64,000 bases of DNA from assembly GCA_021776095.1 (NCBI GenBank), contig JAJFGO010000085.1, positions 1-64,000 of the forward strand. Reading direction: 5' to 3'. The notes below the pieces were generated by a model. That model was not told the DNA's origin and ran no database searches. It worked only from the letters and a program-made list of their open reading frames with translations. This stretch comes from Kiloniellaceae bacterium. Its GTDB lineage: Bacteria; Pseudomonadota; Alphaproteobacteria; Kiloniellales; J153. The position numbers were made by a program, and so were the translations under genes. Shown here in pieces: positions 7,218-15,461 of this stretch; position 1 is the stretch's first letter; each line of letters opens with the position of its first letter.

Positions 7218-7832
7218 CTAGCGGCCCCAATGGCGGGGCCGGCCAGTATCCACGTGGATGAAACCGGAGCGCGAATAAAGGCCCACACCCCCGGCCTTGA
7301 GCCCCAGCGCGGCGCGGTGCAGGTCTTTTAGCCTGCGTTCGGGCAAGCGGATATCGATCGCCATGCCGCGCATGTGCATGCTGCGCTTGGCGACGCCCTT
7401 GCTCTTGCCGGCTAGTTGCGCGTTGGTCTTTGGCGAGCGATAGGCGGAGATCACCTCGAAGGGCGCGGTGCTGTCCAGTTCGCGCCGCAAGGCATAGAGC
7501 AGGTCGAGCAGGCGCGGGTCCATGGAAATGACCTCGCCCGTGCGCCAGTCGCGCAGTATGCGGTTGATATCGCCCAGGGCCGCTGGCACGGCCGCGCCTT
7601 GTTGAACGTAAGTCGTCGCCAGTTCCTCGCCGGTATGGAGCGAGCGGAACGCGAGATCGCGCCTGAGCGGCAACTTGGACGGCAAGAGGACCTTGGCCGG
7701 CTGCGCCCAGGCAATCCGGGGCGCCGCGACGCTCAAGGCCGCCACGCCGCTCGTAAGGGCCGTGAGAAAGCCCCGGCGGGTCACAGGGTGAGTCACGGGG
7801 TGGGTCATTGCATCTCGGTCGTTATCGCTCAT
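7218..7832 (-). CDS. DUF882 / M15-like peptidoglycan protein with Tat signal
   Basis: The 204-residue product has a twin-arginine signal (VTRRGFLTALTSGVAALSVA) and a mature YcbK-like DUF882 domain of the peptidase M15 superfamily. The zinc-site pattern is visible: SMHMRGMAIDIRLP supplies a His and an Asp, and GFIHVDTG supplies the second His. ATG 7832 is chosen; ATG 7808 is also possible. The gene follows the L,D-transpeptidase gene by 159 bases on the same strand. Both proteins act on peptidoglycan and are often neighbours in alphaproteobacteria. Enzymatic activity of DUF882 proteins is not firmly established. Confidence 0.85.
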   Translation of the reverse strand: MSDNDRDAMTHPVTHPVTRRGFLTALTSGVAALSVAAPRIAWAQPAKVLLPSKLPLRRDLAFRSLHTGEELATTYVQQGAAVPAALGDINRILRDWRTGEVISMDPRLLDLLYALRRELDSTAPFEVISAYRSPKTNAQLAGKSKGVAKRSMHMRGMAIDIRLPERRLKDLHRAALGLKAGGVGLYSRSGFIHVDTGRPRHWGR

Positions 7833-7991
7833 TGGCGATTCTAGGCCTCCAATGGCGCCTAGCCTGCACGAACCCAGGTTACAATCCGATGAATCGTGCC
7901 GAAACCGGAATAGCCCGCCAAACAACGGGAGTAAAGTGACATATTTTGGGCGCCTCAAGCCATGGCGCACTCGAGCCCTACCCCACCCCGC

Positions 7992-9623
7992 CTAGTTCGC
8001 AGTTTGGCGCGCCCGCGAACCGAACAACAGGCCCGCCAGCTGTTTGTCGCGCTGGTAGATATCGCCCCTGAAATGAATCGAACCGTCCTTGTTCACGAAG
8101 GCGGTCAGGTAAGAGATGTGGACCGGCACCGGCTCGGCCAGGGTGACCACGGTCCGCTCGCCCGATTCAATCGCAGCCTCGATGCGCGCCTGGGGCCAAT
8201 CGGGGGTTAGGGCCAGCACGGCGGCCGCCAGACCCACCGGATCATGCACCCGGATGCAGCCATGGCTGAAGCTGCGGGACGCCTTTTCGAACAAGGATTT
8301 CGCCGGCGTATCATGTAGATACACGTTGAAGTGGTTAGGAAACATGAATTTGAGACGACCGAGCGAATTGCCGTCACCCGGGCCCTGGCGCAGCTTGTAG
8401 GGAAAGTTTCTCGCGAGAGTCCAATCGATGGTCGCGGGATCGAGGACCTTGGCGCCGCCGCTCCAATCGCTGAACAGCGTGAAATTGTGCTTCGCCAGAT
8501 AGCTCGCGTCCCGCTTGATCTTCGGCAAGATCTCTTTGCGCGCGATGCTGGGCGGCACGTTCCAAAAGGGGTTGATCTCCAGATAGGTCATCTCTTCGCT
8601 GAACACCGGCGTCTTGTGATAGGGCTTGCCCACCACGACCCGCATGTCCAAGAGCGTCTTAGGCTCGTCCACCAACTTGAGCTTGAAGTCGGCCAGGTTC
8701 ACGAAGATGTAGCGCTGGCCGAAATCGTCCCGCATCCAGCGCCGGCGCTCCAAGTTCAGCACCAACTGTTCGATCCGCGCCTCGACCGGCACGTTCAGGG
8801 CGGCCAGGGTCGCCTTGCCCACCGCGGCGTCTTGGGCCAGCCCATGGCGGTATTGGGTGCGCTTGACCGCCACGGCCAAGGCCTCGTCGTAAAAGGCCGG
8901 ATCGCCACCGCTTAGCGCCCGGTCGTCGTCTTGCGACAGGTCACCCCAAAGCCGCAAGCGGGCGCGAAGCTGCGCAATGCGGGCGTCCGTCATGCCCGGC
9001 TTGAGGGTCGGCCCATCGGGTAAGGGCGCCCAGCCGCCGGCCTTGGCCAAGGCACGATAATCGGCCAAGGCCTGTTTCAATCGATCGTAGCGCGGCGTCT
9101 GTGGCTGATAGGCGCGCAGGTAGGCGGCCAGGTCCTTGGCCTCGGCGGCCCCGCGAATGACCTCTGCGCCATCAACCTCCTCCCGGTAGGGATAGAGCTT
9201 TTCGTCGGAGACCCGCGGCGCGGTGCGGCCCACACCCAAATCCGACGCCATGCGGATCAAGCCCAGGCTGAGCCGGAGTTCGAGTTCCGCCAGTCGGTCC
9301 GGTTGCGTGGCCGCCAGCAAGGCGCCAAGCTCGCCGGCCCCGTAATCCGCCGGATCGAGCCCGTCCAAATGGGCGCGCGCCAGAATTTCGACCATTTGCC
9401 GGGCCCGCGCATTAGGCTCCTGCCCGGTCACCCAAAGGGGTGCCATCTCCCTAGACTTGTAGAACGGCGACAGGACGGCGTAGGCCTCAACCTCCTGCGC
9501 TGTCGCCGAGGATGCCGGACCCCGGTTCAGGCGGTCCATCAATGCGTCGGATATGGGCGCACCAAGGACCGGCGAGGAGATCAGCACCGCGAAAACCCAA
9601 AGCCAAGCCAAACGCGCCCGCAT
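7992..9623 (-). CDS. YcbB-type L,D-transpeptidase
   Basis: This 543-residue periplasmic enzyme is predicted to form 3-3 peptidoglycan cross-links. It has a signal peptide (RLAWLWVFAVLISSPVLGA), a scaffold domain, a peptidoglycan-binding-like helical region around residues 180-270, and a C-terminal YkuD catalytic domain ending in SRSFSHGCIRVHDP, where Cys is the nucleophile and His precedes it. I placed the start at ATG 9623, with a GAGAGGGA ribosome site. The longer frame to 10031 is out-of-frame read-through of the next gene. It begins 23 bases after the stop of the unknown gene at 9647, so it may be the last member of the T6SS delivery operon, though it is probably a housekeeping gene. Confidence 0.88.
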   Translation of the reverse strand: MRARLAWLWVFAVLISSPVLGAPISDALMDRLNRGPASSATAQEVEAYAVLSPFYKSREMAPLWVTGQEPNARARQMVEILARAHLDGLDPADYGAGELGALLAATQPDRLAELELRLSLGLIRMASDLGVGRTAPRVSDEKLYPYREEVDGAEVIRGAAEAKDLAAYLRAYQPQTPRYDRLKQALADYRALAKAGGWAPLPDGPTLKPGMTDARIAQLRARLRLWGDLSQDDDRALSGGDPAFYDEALAVAVKRTQYRHGLAQDAAVGKATLAALNVPVEARIEQLVLNLERRRWMRDDFGQRYIFVNLADFKLKLVDEPKTLLDMRVVVGKPYHKTPVFSEEMTYLEINPFWNVPPSIARKEILPKIKRDASYLAKHNFTLFSDWSGGAKVLDPATIDWTLARNFPYKLRQGPGDGNSLGRLKFMFPNHFNVYLHDTPAKSLFEKASRSFSHGCIRVHDPVGLAAAVLALTPDWPQARIEAAIESGERTVVTLAEPVPVHISYLTAFVNKDGSIHFRGDIYQRDKQLAGLLFGSRARQTAN

Positions 9624-9646
9624 CTCAATCCCTCTCAAAAATAGCC

Positions 9647-10408
9647 TCAGCCGATCAGGGTCTGGATCTTCGCCTTGAAGGGGTCGGCCAGGGAGTCGAT
9701 GGCATCTAGGTCGATCAACTCCTCGAACACGGCCTTGCCGGAAAGCTGAATCACGGTCTCGATCAGGTCGTCCTGCGGCCGGAAGGTCGGCAGGTCGGCA
9801 CTGACCACGACGATCGGCATGGCGCCGGTCGCATCGCAGGTTTCGACCCGCACCGGAAAGCGTAAATCCTCGAGCATTTGTTGAATCGAGGGCGACAAGT
9901 CCATGAGTTTGCGCAGGGTCAGGCTGCGAATCATGAGTTGCTTCAGGTCGTCCGGCTCCGGCATCTCGCCCTCGGATTGCTGATCCAGCAGGTCCGACAG
10001 GTTGTAAGCCCCGCCGTAGCTCAGCACCCAACGCACCGGCGAGGTGATAATGACCGGACGTTTCGCGTCATCGGCAATGCTGTAATGGTATTCCCAAGGG
10101 TAGGTCTCTATCTGGTTCTTGATGTTCGCGATGGGCGTGATCAACTTGGCCGGAATCTCGAAGGTGTCCCGGGCGATGGATTTATAGGTTTCCTCGATTT
10201 CGATGAAGTTGCCGTCCGCGCCCGGGACCTTGTCCTTAAACGCACTCTCCATGTACTCGCCCAGCACCTTCCGTGGCGCGAACAGCGGCGTCAGGGTTTG
10301 GACATATCCATTGAGCCGCTGGTGCAGAAAGGCCGAGATCTTCTGAGACGCCTGACGAATGCGTCCCATCGATTGCATGTCGATTTCTTTGACGGGCGTC
10401 ATGGCCAT
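9647..10408 (-). CDS. unknown protein in the T6SS delivery operon
   Basis: The 253-residue product begins MAMTPVKEIDMQSMGRIRQA; ATG 10408 has GGAAGGAAGG just upstream. There is no signal peptide or membrane helix, so it is cytoplasmic or carried by the machine. The N-terminal 70 residues look helical; the middle carries TYPWEYHYSIADDAKRPVII; the C-terminal 60 residues alternate strand and helix (MPIVVVSADLPTF). I recognise no family. It is 23 bases ahead of the L,D-transpeptidase gene and 90 bases after the 264-residue unknown. By position it could be a chaperone, an immunity protein or a cargo protein; none can be chosen from sequence. Confidence 0.75.
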   Translation of the reverse strand: MAMTPVKEIDMQSMGRIRQASQKISAFLHQRLNGYVQTLTPLFAPRKVLGEYMESAFKDKVPGADGNFIEIEETYKSIARDTFEIPAKLITPIANIKNQIETYPWEYHYSIADDAKRPVIITSPVRWVLSYGGAYNLSDLLDQQSEGEMPEPDDLKQLMIRSLTLRKLMDLSPSIQQMLEDLRFPVRVETCDATGAMPIVVVSADLPTFRPQDDLIETVIQLSGKAVFEELIDLDAIDSLADPFKAKIQTLIG

Positions 10409-10498
10409 GAGCCTTCCTTCCGGGCAATTGCCAAAATTATCCCGGATAACCGCTTCCCGTGCAAACACTTAGGCCTTCGATGGCCGGTCCCTCGGGTC

Positions 10499-11293
10499 TC
10501 AGGCAAGCTCGACCACGTAGACCTCCGCTTCGTCAGCCCCCGGGTGATGCCCCAAGATTAACTTGGCCGGATGGCCCTCCAAGCGGACGAAATACGAATC
10601 GCCGGGGCCCAAGGTGTTCTGAACCGCCCAGGCGACGAACTTCGCCCCGCCGAGTTCGGCCTCCAGGCCTTCCAGGGGATATTCCAGGACCGCCTTTTCG
10701 GGCAATTGCCCGCGCGGCCCGACTGCGTGATGGGTGATCTTGCCCTCACCGCTGGTGCCCAGCATGACACCCGGCCATTCGCCCGCCACCGGGCCGACCT
10801 CGAGCCACTGGCCGATCAGGGAATGGCCGATGACATTGAGGCGGAAATCCTCGGAATGGCCGGCCGGCGCGCTAAAGGCGGCGGCCACGGCCTTGGCCCC
10901 CCAGCCCTGTTCGCGCCCGTCGAACAGCTTGGCGCCGCGCAGCAGGCTCGGCAAGGCGGCAGCCCGCGGCGCGAAATCCAGGCCCAGGCACAGGATCGGC
11001 AGGTCCGCCGCGCGCGCGTCCAGCGCCATGGCGGCGACCATGGACAGACCGTAGCGCTTTTCCGGCGCCTGAAAATCGCTCTCCAAGCCGGCAATCAGCC
11101 ACAAATCCGCGTTGGCCGGGTCGAGCAAGGTACCGCCCAATTCGGACCATGCGAGCTTCTCCAGATCGTCGATCCAGGGCGCGCCCGAGACTTCCAGACC
11201 GTAGCGCGTCAGCAGCGCCAGCGTATCCTGCGGCGACACCGCGGCGTCGTCGCCGCCGGGCAGCCAAGTGACCCAGACTTTTTTGCCCGCCAT
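10499..11293 (-). CDS. unknown protein, possible Rossmann/TIR-like N-terminal half
   Basis: The 264-residue product has no signal peptide. Its first half alternates short strands and helices: KKVWVTWLP, then TLALLTRYGLEVSGAPW, ADLWLIAGL and ADLPILCLGLD. This resembles a flavodoxin-like or TIR-like alpha/beta fold, but no catalytic TIR glutamate can be assigned with confidence. The second half (DFRLNVIGHSLIGQWLEVGP, then GPGDSYFVRLEGHPAKLILG) looks beta-rich. It follows the transglutaminase gene by 66 bases in the delivery operon. It may be an effector, an accessory protein or a fusion of two domains. Fold reading is a guess; the gene itself is sound. Confidence 0.75.
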   Translation of the reverse strand: MAGKKVWVTWLPGGDDAAVSPQDTLALLTRYGLEVSGAPWIDDLEKLAWSELGGTLLDPANADLWLIAGLESDFQAPEKRYGLSMVAAMALDARAADLPILCLGLDFAPRAAALPSLLRGAKLFDGREQGWGAKAVAAAFSAPAGHSEDFRLNVIGHSLIGQWLEVGPVAGEWPGVMLGTSGEGKITHHAVGPRGQLPEKAVLEYPLEGLEAELGGAKFVAWAVQNTLGPGDSYFVRLEGHPAKLILGHHPGADEAEVYVVELA

Positions 11294-11359
11294 GCGGTGC
11301 CTCCTACCCTTTTGAGCTTATGTTTGCCGCTCAGGTTAGCCCAGAACGCCGAACGATGC

Positions 11360-12253
11360 CTAGCCATGCGCGGCCCGCGCCGGTTCGTCGCGCTGCATGT
11401 CGACCGAAACGCTGAGCTTGTGCCCGCCGCCGCCCTCGGCCAGGCCCTGCAAGGGCACGATATCGCCGTAGTCGCGGCCCCAAGCAAGGATGACGTAGGT
11501 TTCGTCCACGGCACGGTTGTTGGTGGGATCGAAATCGATCCAGCCCGTGCCCGGAACATAAACCGAGAGCCAGGCGTGCGAGGCGTCCTCACCCGGTCTG
11601 GCCCGGGCGCCCTTCGTCACGGAGGTGTCCACATAGCCGCTGACATAGCGCGCCGGCAAGCCGAGCGCGCGCAGGCCCGCAATACCCATGTGGGCGAAAT
11701 CCTGGCAAACGCCGCGTCGCAGCCGGAACGCCTCCGCCGCCGTGGTCCGCACGTCGGTCGCGCCCGGCGCATAGGCGAAATCCTCATAAATGCGCCGCAC
11801 GAGATCTCGCGTCGCCGCGATCACCGGGCGGCCGGGCGCAAAGCTGACCCGGGCGTAGTCGGCGATCGTGGGATCGGGTTCGGCCAGGGGCGATTCTTCC
11901 AGGAACGGCGCCAACTCGCCGTTTTCCCCGTCCTCGCGCGCGAGTCGCCGCACATCCTCCCAGGGAATCGAGCCCAAGGAGTCCTGACCGGCACGCGGCA
12001 AGGTGCGCACGAGATTGATGGCCGTCACTTCTAAAGTGCGAAGCTTCCGCCCAACGGTAAGGCTGCTGACCCGGTTACCAAATTTGTCGCCCCACTCCCG
12101 CCGTCGGCCGATCAGCGGGCGGGCGACGATTTGATGGAAGCAGCCCTCTTGGTGGTAGAGATTGGGCGGTCGCAGACGCGCTTCGACCTCGCAGGACGTG
12201 ACCTCCCGGTCAAAGGCGTAACGCGTGGTGTGCACGATGCGGTAGGTGGTCAT
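11360..12253 (-). CDS. transglutaminase-like protein coupled to the T6SS PAAR gene
   Basis: The 297-residue protein has a bacterial transglutaminase N-terminal domain (TTYRIVHTTRYAFDREVTSC onward, about 1-90) and a transglutaminase-like core. The catalytic triad is visible: Cys in RRGVCQDFAHMG, His in DASHAWLSVYVP, and Asp in GWIDFDPTNN. Homologues of this COG1305 type often sit beside ATP-grasp/alpha-E genes and act as housekeeping amidases or proteases. Here it starts within the stop codon of the DUF4150 PAAR-like gene (ATGA overlap), which ties its translation to a T6SS tip component. It lacks a signal peptide, as expected of T6SS cargo. Effector status is inferred from position only. Confidence 0.85.
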   Translation of the reverse strand: MTTYRIVHTTRYAFDREVTSCEVEARLRPPNLYHQEGCFHQIVARPLIGRRREWGDKFGNRVSSLTVGRKLRTLEVTAINLVRTLPRAGQDSLGSIPWEDVRRLAREDGENGELAPFLEESPLAEPDPTIADYARVSFAPGRPVIAATRDLVRRIYEDFAYAPGATDVRTTAAEAFRLRRGVCQDFAHMGIAGLRALGLPARYVSGYVDTSVTKGARARPGEDASHAWLSVYVPGTGWIDFDPTNNRAVDETYVILAWGRDYGDIVPLQGLAEGGGGHKLSVSVDMQRDEPARAAHG

Positions 12254-12663
12254 CCAGATACGGTCACGAAGGTCTGCGACGGCATGGTGACTTTGCCGAT
12301 CGTGTTCGCGTTCGTGCCATTGTGTTTGGTATCGGCCGTGTGAAAGGTGACCGGCTGGCCTTCGACAAAGCTGTGTCTGCTAAAGGTCACGAACTGGGTC
12401 GGCCCTTTGATGAGATGAGATACGACGCCGCCGCCCGCCGTCGCGCCCTCGTCGCCGGACGACATGGACACGGTTGAATTCGCCAAAACCACGGGCCGGT
12501 TCATGATCTTGGTGAACTTGGCTGCGGTAACGGGAATAACCTGCGCCAGCATCGACATATTGGGATAAGGGACCGGCACGGGGCCACCAGGCGACGGGGT
12601 CAAGCCGGTGTCCGGTGCTGTCGCCAAGCACATGCCACCCATGTTGGTGTTGACGAAAAACAT
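12250..12663 (-). CDS. DUF4150 PAAR-like tip protein
   Basis: The 137-residue product matches DUF4150 (PAAR-like) proteins that sharpen the VgrG spike: MFFVNTNMGGMCLATAPDTG, then the proline-rich PVPYPNMS segment, a core with MNRPVVLANSTVSMSSGDEG, and a C-terminal beta part. No toxin domain is fused, so cargo must be separate or carried by a partner. The ATG at 12663 immediately follows the DUF3540 gene (14-base gap), and its stop overlaps the transglutaminase start. DUF4150, DUF3540, DUF2169 and pentapeptide proteins form a known delivery set around VgrG. Confidence 0.85.
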   Translation of the reverse strand: MFFVNTNMGGMCLATAPDTGLTPSPGGPVPVPYPNMSMLAQVIPVTAAKFTKIMNRPVVLANSTVSMSSGDEGATAGGGVVSHLIKGPTQFVTFSRHSFVEGQPVTFHTADTKHNGTNANTIGKVTMPSQTFVTVSG

Positions 12664-12677
12664 GTCACCGTCCCTCC

Positions 12678-13559
12678 CTATCCCAGGTGAATCCGCCGGC
12701 CACCGATCTTGACGTCGTCGTCCGCCCTGATCGAGGTCCGGCCGCCCTTGATGTGGCACGCGCCTTTCACCAGCGTCCGCATCCGGCCGGCCTTGACTTG
12801 TTGCAGGTTCTCGACATGCGTGTAGACGTCCGTCGCCCGTTCGAGGATTCGCGTCGCCACTGTCTCCAACTTCTCGAATACCTGCTTCGCCCGCTTCACT
12901 GTCACGGTCAGTAGCTCGCCCCGGTAGGTGCTTTCGCGAACCAGGACATCGGCACGCCCGGCCGTCACCTTTATCTCTCCGCTCAGCAGCTCGGCCACAC
13001 CCCGGCCAAGATCAAGGGACGCGGACGTCGCGGCGTCGCGACCGATGCCGGCCAGCGCCACCGTTTCGCCCTGGCACCGGATACCCTTGCCCGACAGCAG
13101 GTCTATGTTCCCATTCGGCGCGTGTAGTCTCAGGTCTCCATCCGGCACAGACAGGATGCCGGCGCCGCTCTCGGGGCAGTATTCGAAGACAATCTGGCCG
13201 TCGGAATCGCGCACTTCTATGCGATCCTCGCCGTCTTTCTCGACGACTCTGGCCGACGCGCCGCCACGAGTCGCCAACTCACGTCCCGCGGTTTCCGTCA
13301 TCCTTCCGGGGCTCAAGACGCCGATGATGTAGCATTGTTCTTGGACCTCGCCCGTGACCAGGACCCTGGTCCCGGTTCCGAGCGCGGTTGCCCCCGGAAC
13401 CGCCATTTGGGCGTGCAATCTACGACGACGCCCGCCGTCTTCCATCGCAACCGCAAATCCACCGTCCGCAAGCGCCTCGACGATCCGGGCCGGGCGGACA
13501 AAACCGCTGGGGTCCGACGCCGGCGTTTGTTCGATGACATTCAGCATTGTGTTCAACAT
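12678..13559 (-). CDS. DUF3540 T6SS-associated protein
   Basis: A 293-residue protein of the DUF3540 family. The N-terminal half holds an OB-like domain (ARIVEALADGGFAVAMEDGG, then GTRVLVTGEVQEQCYIIGVL). A mid region, SVPDGDLRLHAPNGNIDLLS, looks like a repetitive beta needle, and the C-terminus (KAGRMRTLVKGACHIKGGRT) is basic and glycine-rich. ATG 13559 has GGGAGA seven bases upstream; an ATG at 13574 lacks a ribosome site. It lies between the pentapeptide gene and the PAAR gene in one operon. Family members are thought to help assemble the VgrG/PAAR tip; the exact role is unproven. Confidence 0.82.
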   Translation of the reverse strand: MLNTMLNVIEQTPASDPSGFVRPARIVEALADGGFAVAMEDGGRRRRLHAQMAVPGATALGTGTRVLVTGEVQEQCYIIGVLSPGRMTETAGRELATRGGASARVVEKDGEDRIEVRDSDGQIVFEYCPESGAGILSVPDGDLRLHAPNGNIDLLSGKGIRCQGETVALAGIGRDAATSASLDLGRGVAELLSGEIKVTAGRADVLVRESTYRGELLTVTVKRAKQVFEKLETVATRILERATDVYTHVENLQQVKAGRMRTLVKGACHIKGGRTSIRADDDVKIGGRRIHLG

Positions 13560-13586
13560 GGTCTCGTCTCCCATCGGCGGGTTTCG

Positions 13587-15461
13587 TTAGGGGCGCGGTG
13601 GCGCCCAGTCTTCAGCGAATGCAAGGTCCTGGTCCGTGCCGCGAATATCTTTGCGTGTGGCACCGGACCAATTCGCGTTCTTATCGTCGATCCGATGCAG
13701 TTTCGTGCCAACAAGGCTCGCCTTGGCGAGGTCCGCGCCGATCAGTACGGCACGGGACAAGTCGGCATAATCGAGTGTTGCCGTGCGAAACCGCGCCCCG
13801 CTGCAATCGGCCTTAGTGAACAGCGTCTCCTGCAATTTGGCCTGCGAGAAATCCGAATTTGGCGCGACCGCGCGGTCGAAACAGGACATACGGAGATCGG
13901 CGCCGGCCAAGTTCGCGGCGTCGAGCCGCGCTTGGGTAAAGTTCGCGGCCTTGCCAACGACCCCGCCCATTGAAGCGCCGCTCAGCGTAGCCTCACCAAA
14001 ATTTGCCTGAGTCAGGGTGGCGCCGGTCAAGTCTGCGCCGCTTAGATCGGCGCCGGAGAGATCGGCGTTGGTGAAGTCACAGCCGGACAGATCGGCGCCA
14101 TGCATGTTTGCTCCGCTCAGGTTGCATTGTACGAAATCAGCGTTCGTCATCCGCGCCTGACGGAGGTCAAGGCCCGAGAGATCGACCGCATGAAGCTGTG
14201 CTTCGCGCAGATCGAGATTCACGGTCTTACACCCAAGCGCCCGAACCTCGGTGATCTTCGCCCGGCACAAAACGGCCGCCGAGAGGTCGGCGTCGCTGAG
14301 GTCGCCACTGTCGAAGGTAACGCCTTGCAGATCCGCGGAGGCGAGACTCGCACCTTGGAGCGAGGCCCCGGAGAGATCCGAACCCGCCAGATTTGCCGCG
14401 CCGAGATCGGCGTCCGTGCAATCCGCATCGTGCAAGTCCGTGCCGCTCAGGTCGGCGCCGCTCAGGATCGCCCCGGCCAGCGTGGCCCCAACCAGTTTGG
14501 CTCGAGCAAGGCCTGCATCCTTCAAATCGGCGCCCGCGAGCAACGCGTTTGTCAGGTCGGCGCCCGTCAGGTCGGCCCCGGCAAGATCGCTCCCGGTCAG
14601 ATCGGCACCGCTCAGATCGACGCCGGCAAGCCGGACCTGGCGCAAATTCGATCCGGACAAGTCGGCGTCCTTGAAGGTGCACTGTGAAAGGTCCATGCCG
14701 TTCATGTCGCAATCCGCGAATGCGCCGCCGGTATGATCGCCAGCCATGGTTCGCGCACCGCGCACTTCGGCTCCCTCGAGGCGAAGTCTGCTGCAGGTTG
14801 CGGCCGAGAGGTCCAGGACACTCGGACGTACTTCGGCGAATCGCGTGCCGTCGAGGGTTGCGCCCGCGAAGGATACATCGGACAGATCGCAGCGCTTCAA
14901 GGTTGTGTCGGTTAGTTGAGCGCGGTCGAAGCGCGCATGCGCAAGGGTGCAGTCGCCGAATATCGCGTCCTTGAGCTCCGCCTCGGAGAAGTCGGCCTCG
15001 GTTAGATCGAGCGCGTCCAGGATCGCGGCGGTGAGGTCGGCCCGGGTTAGATTTGCACCGGCGAGGGTCGATCCGGGGCCCTCCGGCGCCTGCTCGAGGG
15101 ACTGCCGGACCGCCGCGATGACTTCCGGCGCCAAGTCCTGTTCCTTAAGCGTCGCCATGACTTCATCGATATCGATGGCTTCCGGACGCAGCGAGATGAG
15201 GGTTGCGCCGGCAAGCTTGGCGCCGCTCAGGTCCACGCCCGCCATGTCGCAATCGATGAAGATGCAGGAGGTAAGCTCGGCCCCGGACAAATTGGTGCCG
15301 GCCAGCCGCACCTGGTGGAACGCCTTTTCGCTCAGAACCGCGCCGCTCAGATCCGCGCCGCCGAGGTCCAGCTTGACCAGGGCCGGCAGCTCCAGCGCTT
15401 GGCCGGAGCGCAGCCGTTCGATAATCGCCTTTGCGTCGTGAGGTTCCATGGCGCCCGTCAT
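13587..15461 (-). CDS. large pentapeptide-repeat protein of the T6SS tip operon
   Basis: The 624-residue protein is almost entirely pentapeptide repeats of the A(D/N)LXX type (for example LSGADLTGSDLAGADLTGAD), which wind into a right-handed quadrilateral beta helix. A short helical segment interrupts them (DEVMATLKEQDLAPEVIAAV, about residues 98-117). It starts inside the stop of the DUF2169-pentapeptide gene (ATGA), so the two are translationally coupled. Pentapeptide proteins commonly accompany DUF2169 and DUF4150 in T6SS delivery clusters. There is no signal peptide. The repeats create long open frames on the other strand, which I judge to be artefacts. Confidence 0.88.
   Translation of the reverse strand: MTGAMEPHDAKAIIERLRSGQALELPALVKLDLGGADLSGAVLSEKAFHQVRLAGTNLSGAELTSCIFIDCDMAGVDLSGAKLAGATLISLRPEAIDIDEVMATLKEQDLAPEVIAAVRQSLEQAPEGPGSTLAGANLTRADLTAAILDALDLTEADFSEAELKDAIFGDCTLAHARFDRAQLTDTTLKRCDLSDVSFAGATLDGTRFAEVRPSVLDLSAATCSRLRLEGAEVRGARTMAGDHTGGAFADCDMNGMDLSQCTFKDADLSGSNLRQVRLAGVDLSGADLTGSDLAGADLTGADLTNALLAGADLKDAGLARAKLVGATLAGAILSGADLSGTDLHDADCTDADLGAANLAGSDLSGASLQGASLASADLQGVTFDSGDLSDADLSAAVLCRAKITEVRALGCKTVNLDLREAQLHAVDLSGLDLRQARMTNADFVQCNLSGANMHGADLSGCDFTNADLSGADLSGADLTGATLTQANFGEATLSGASMGGVVGKAANFTQARLDAANLAGADLRMSCFDRAVAPNSDFSQAKLQETLFTKADCSGARFRTATLDYADLSRAVLIGADLAKASLVGTKLHRIDDKNANWSGATRKDIRGTDQDLAFAEDWAPPRP

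Noticed and set aside
9624-10031. Extension of the L,D-transpeptidase frame by 136 codons
   Set aside because: It is an out-of-frame reading of the upstream unknown gene. The signal peptide begins at ATG 9623 with a good ribosome site.
14100-14736. Plus-strand open frames of 160-195 codons opposite the pentapeptide genes
   Set aside because: The repetitive GC-rich pentapeptide codons suppress stops on the other strand. The predicted proteins are low-complexity mirror images with no independent start signals.
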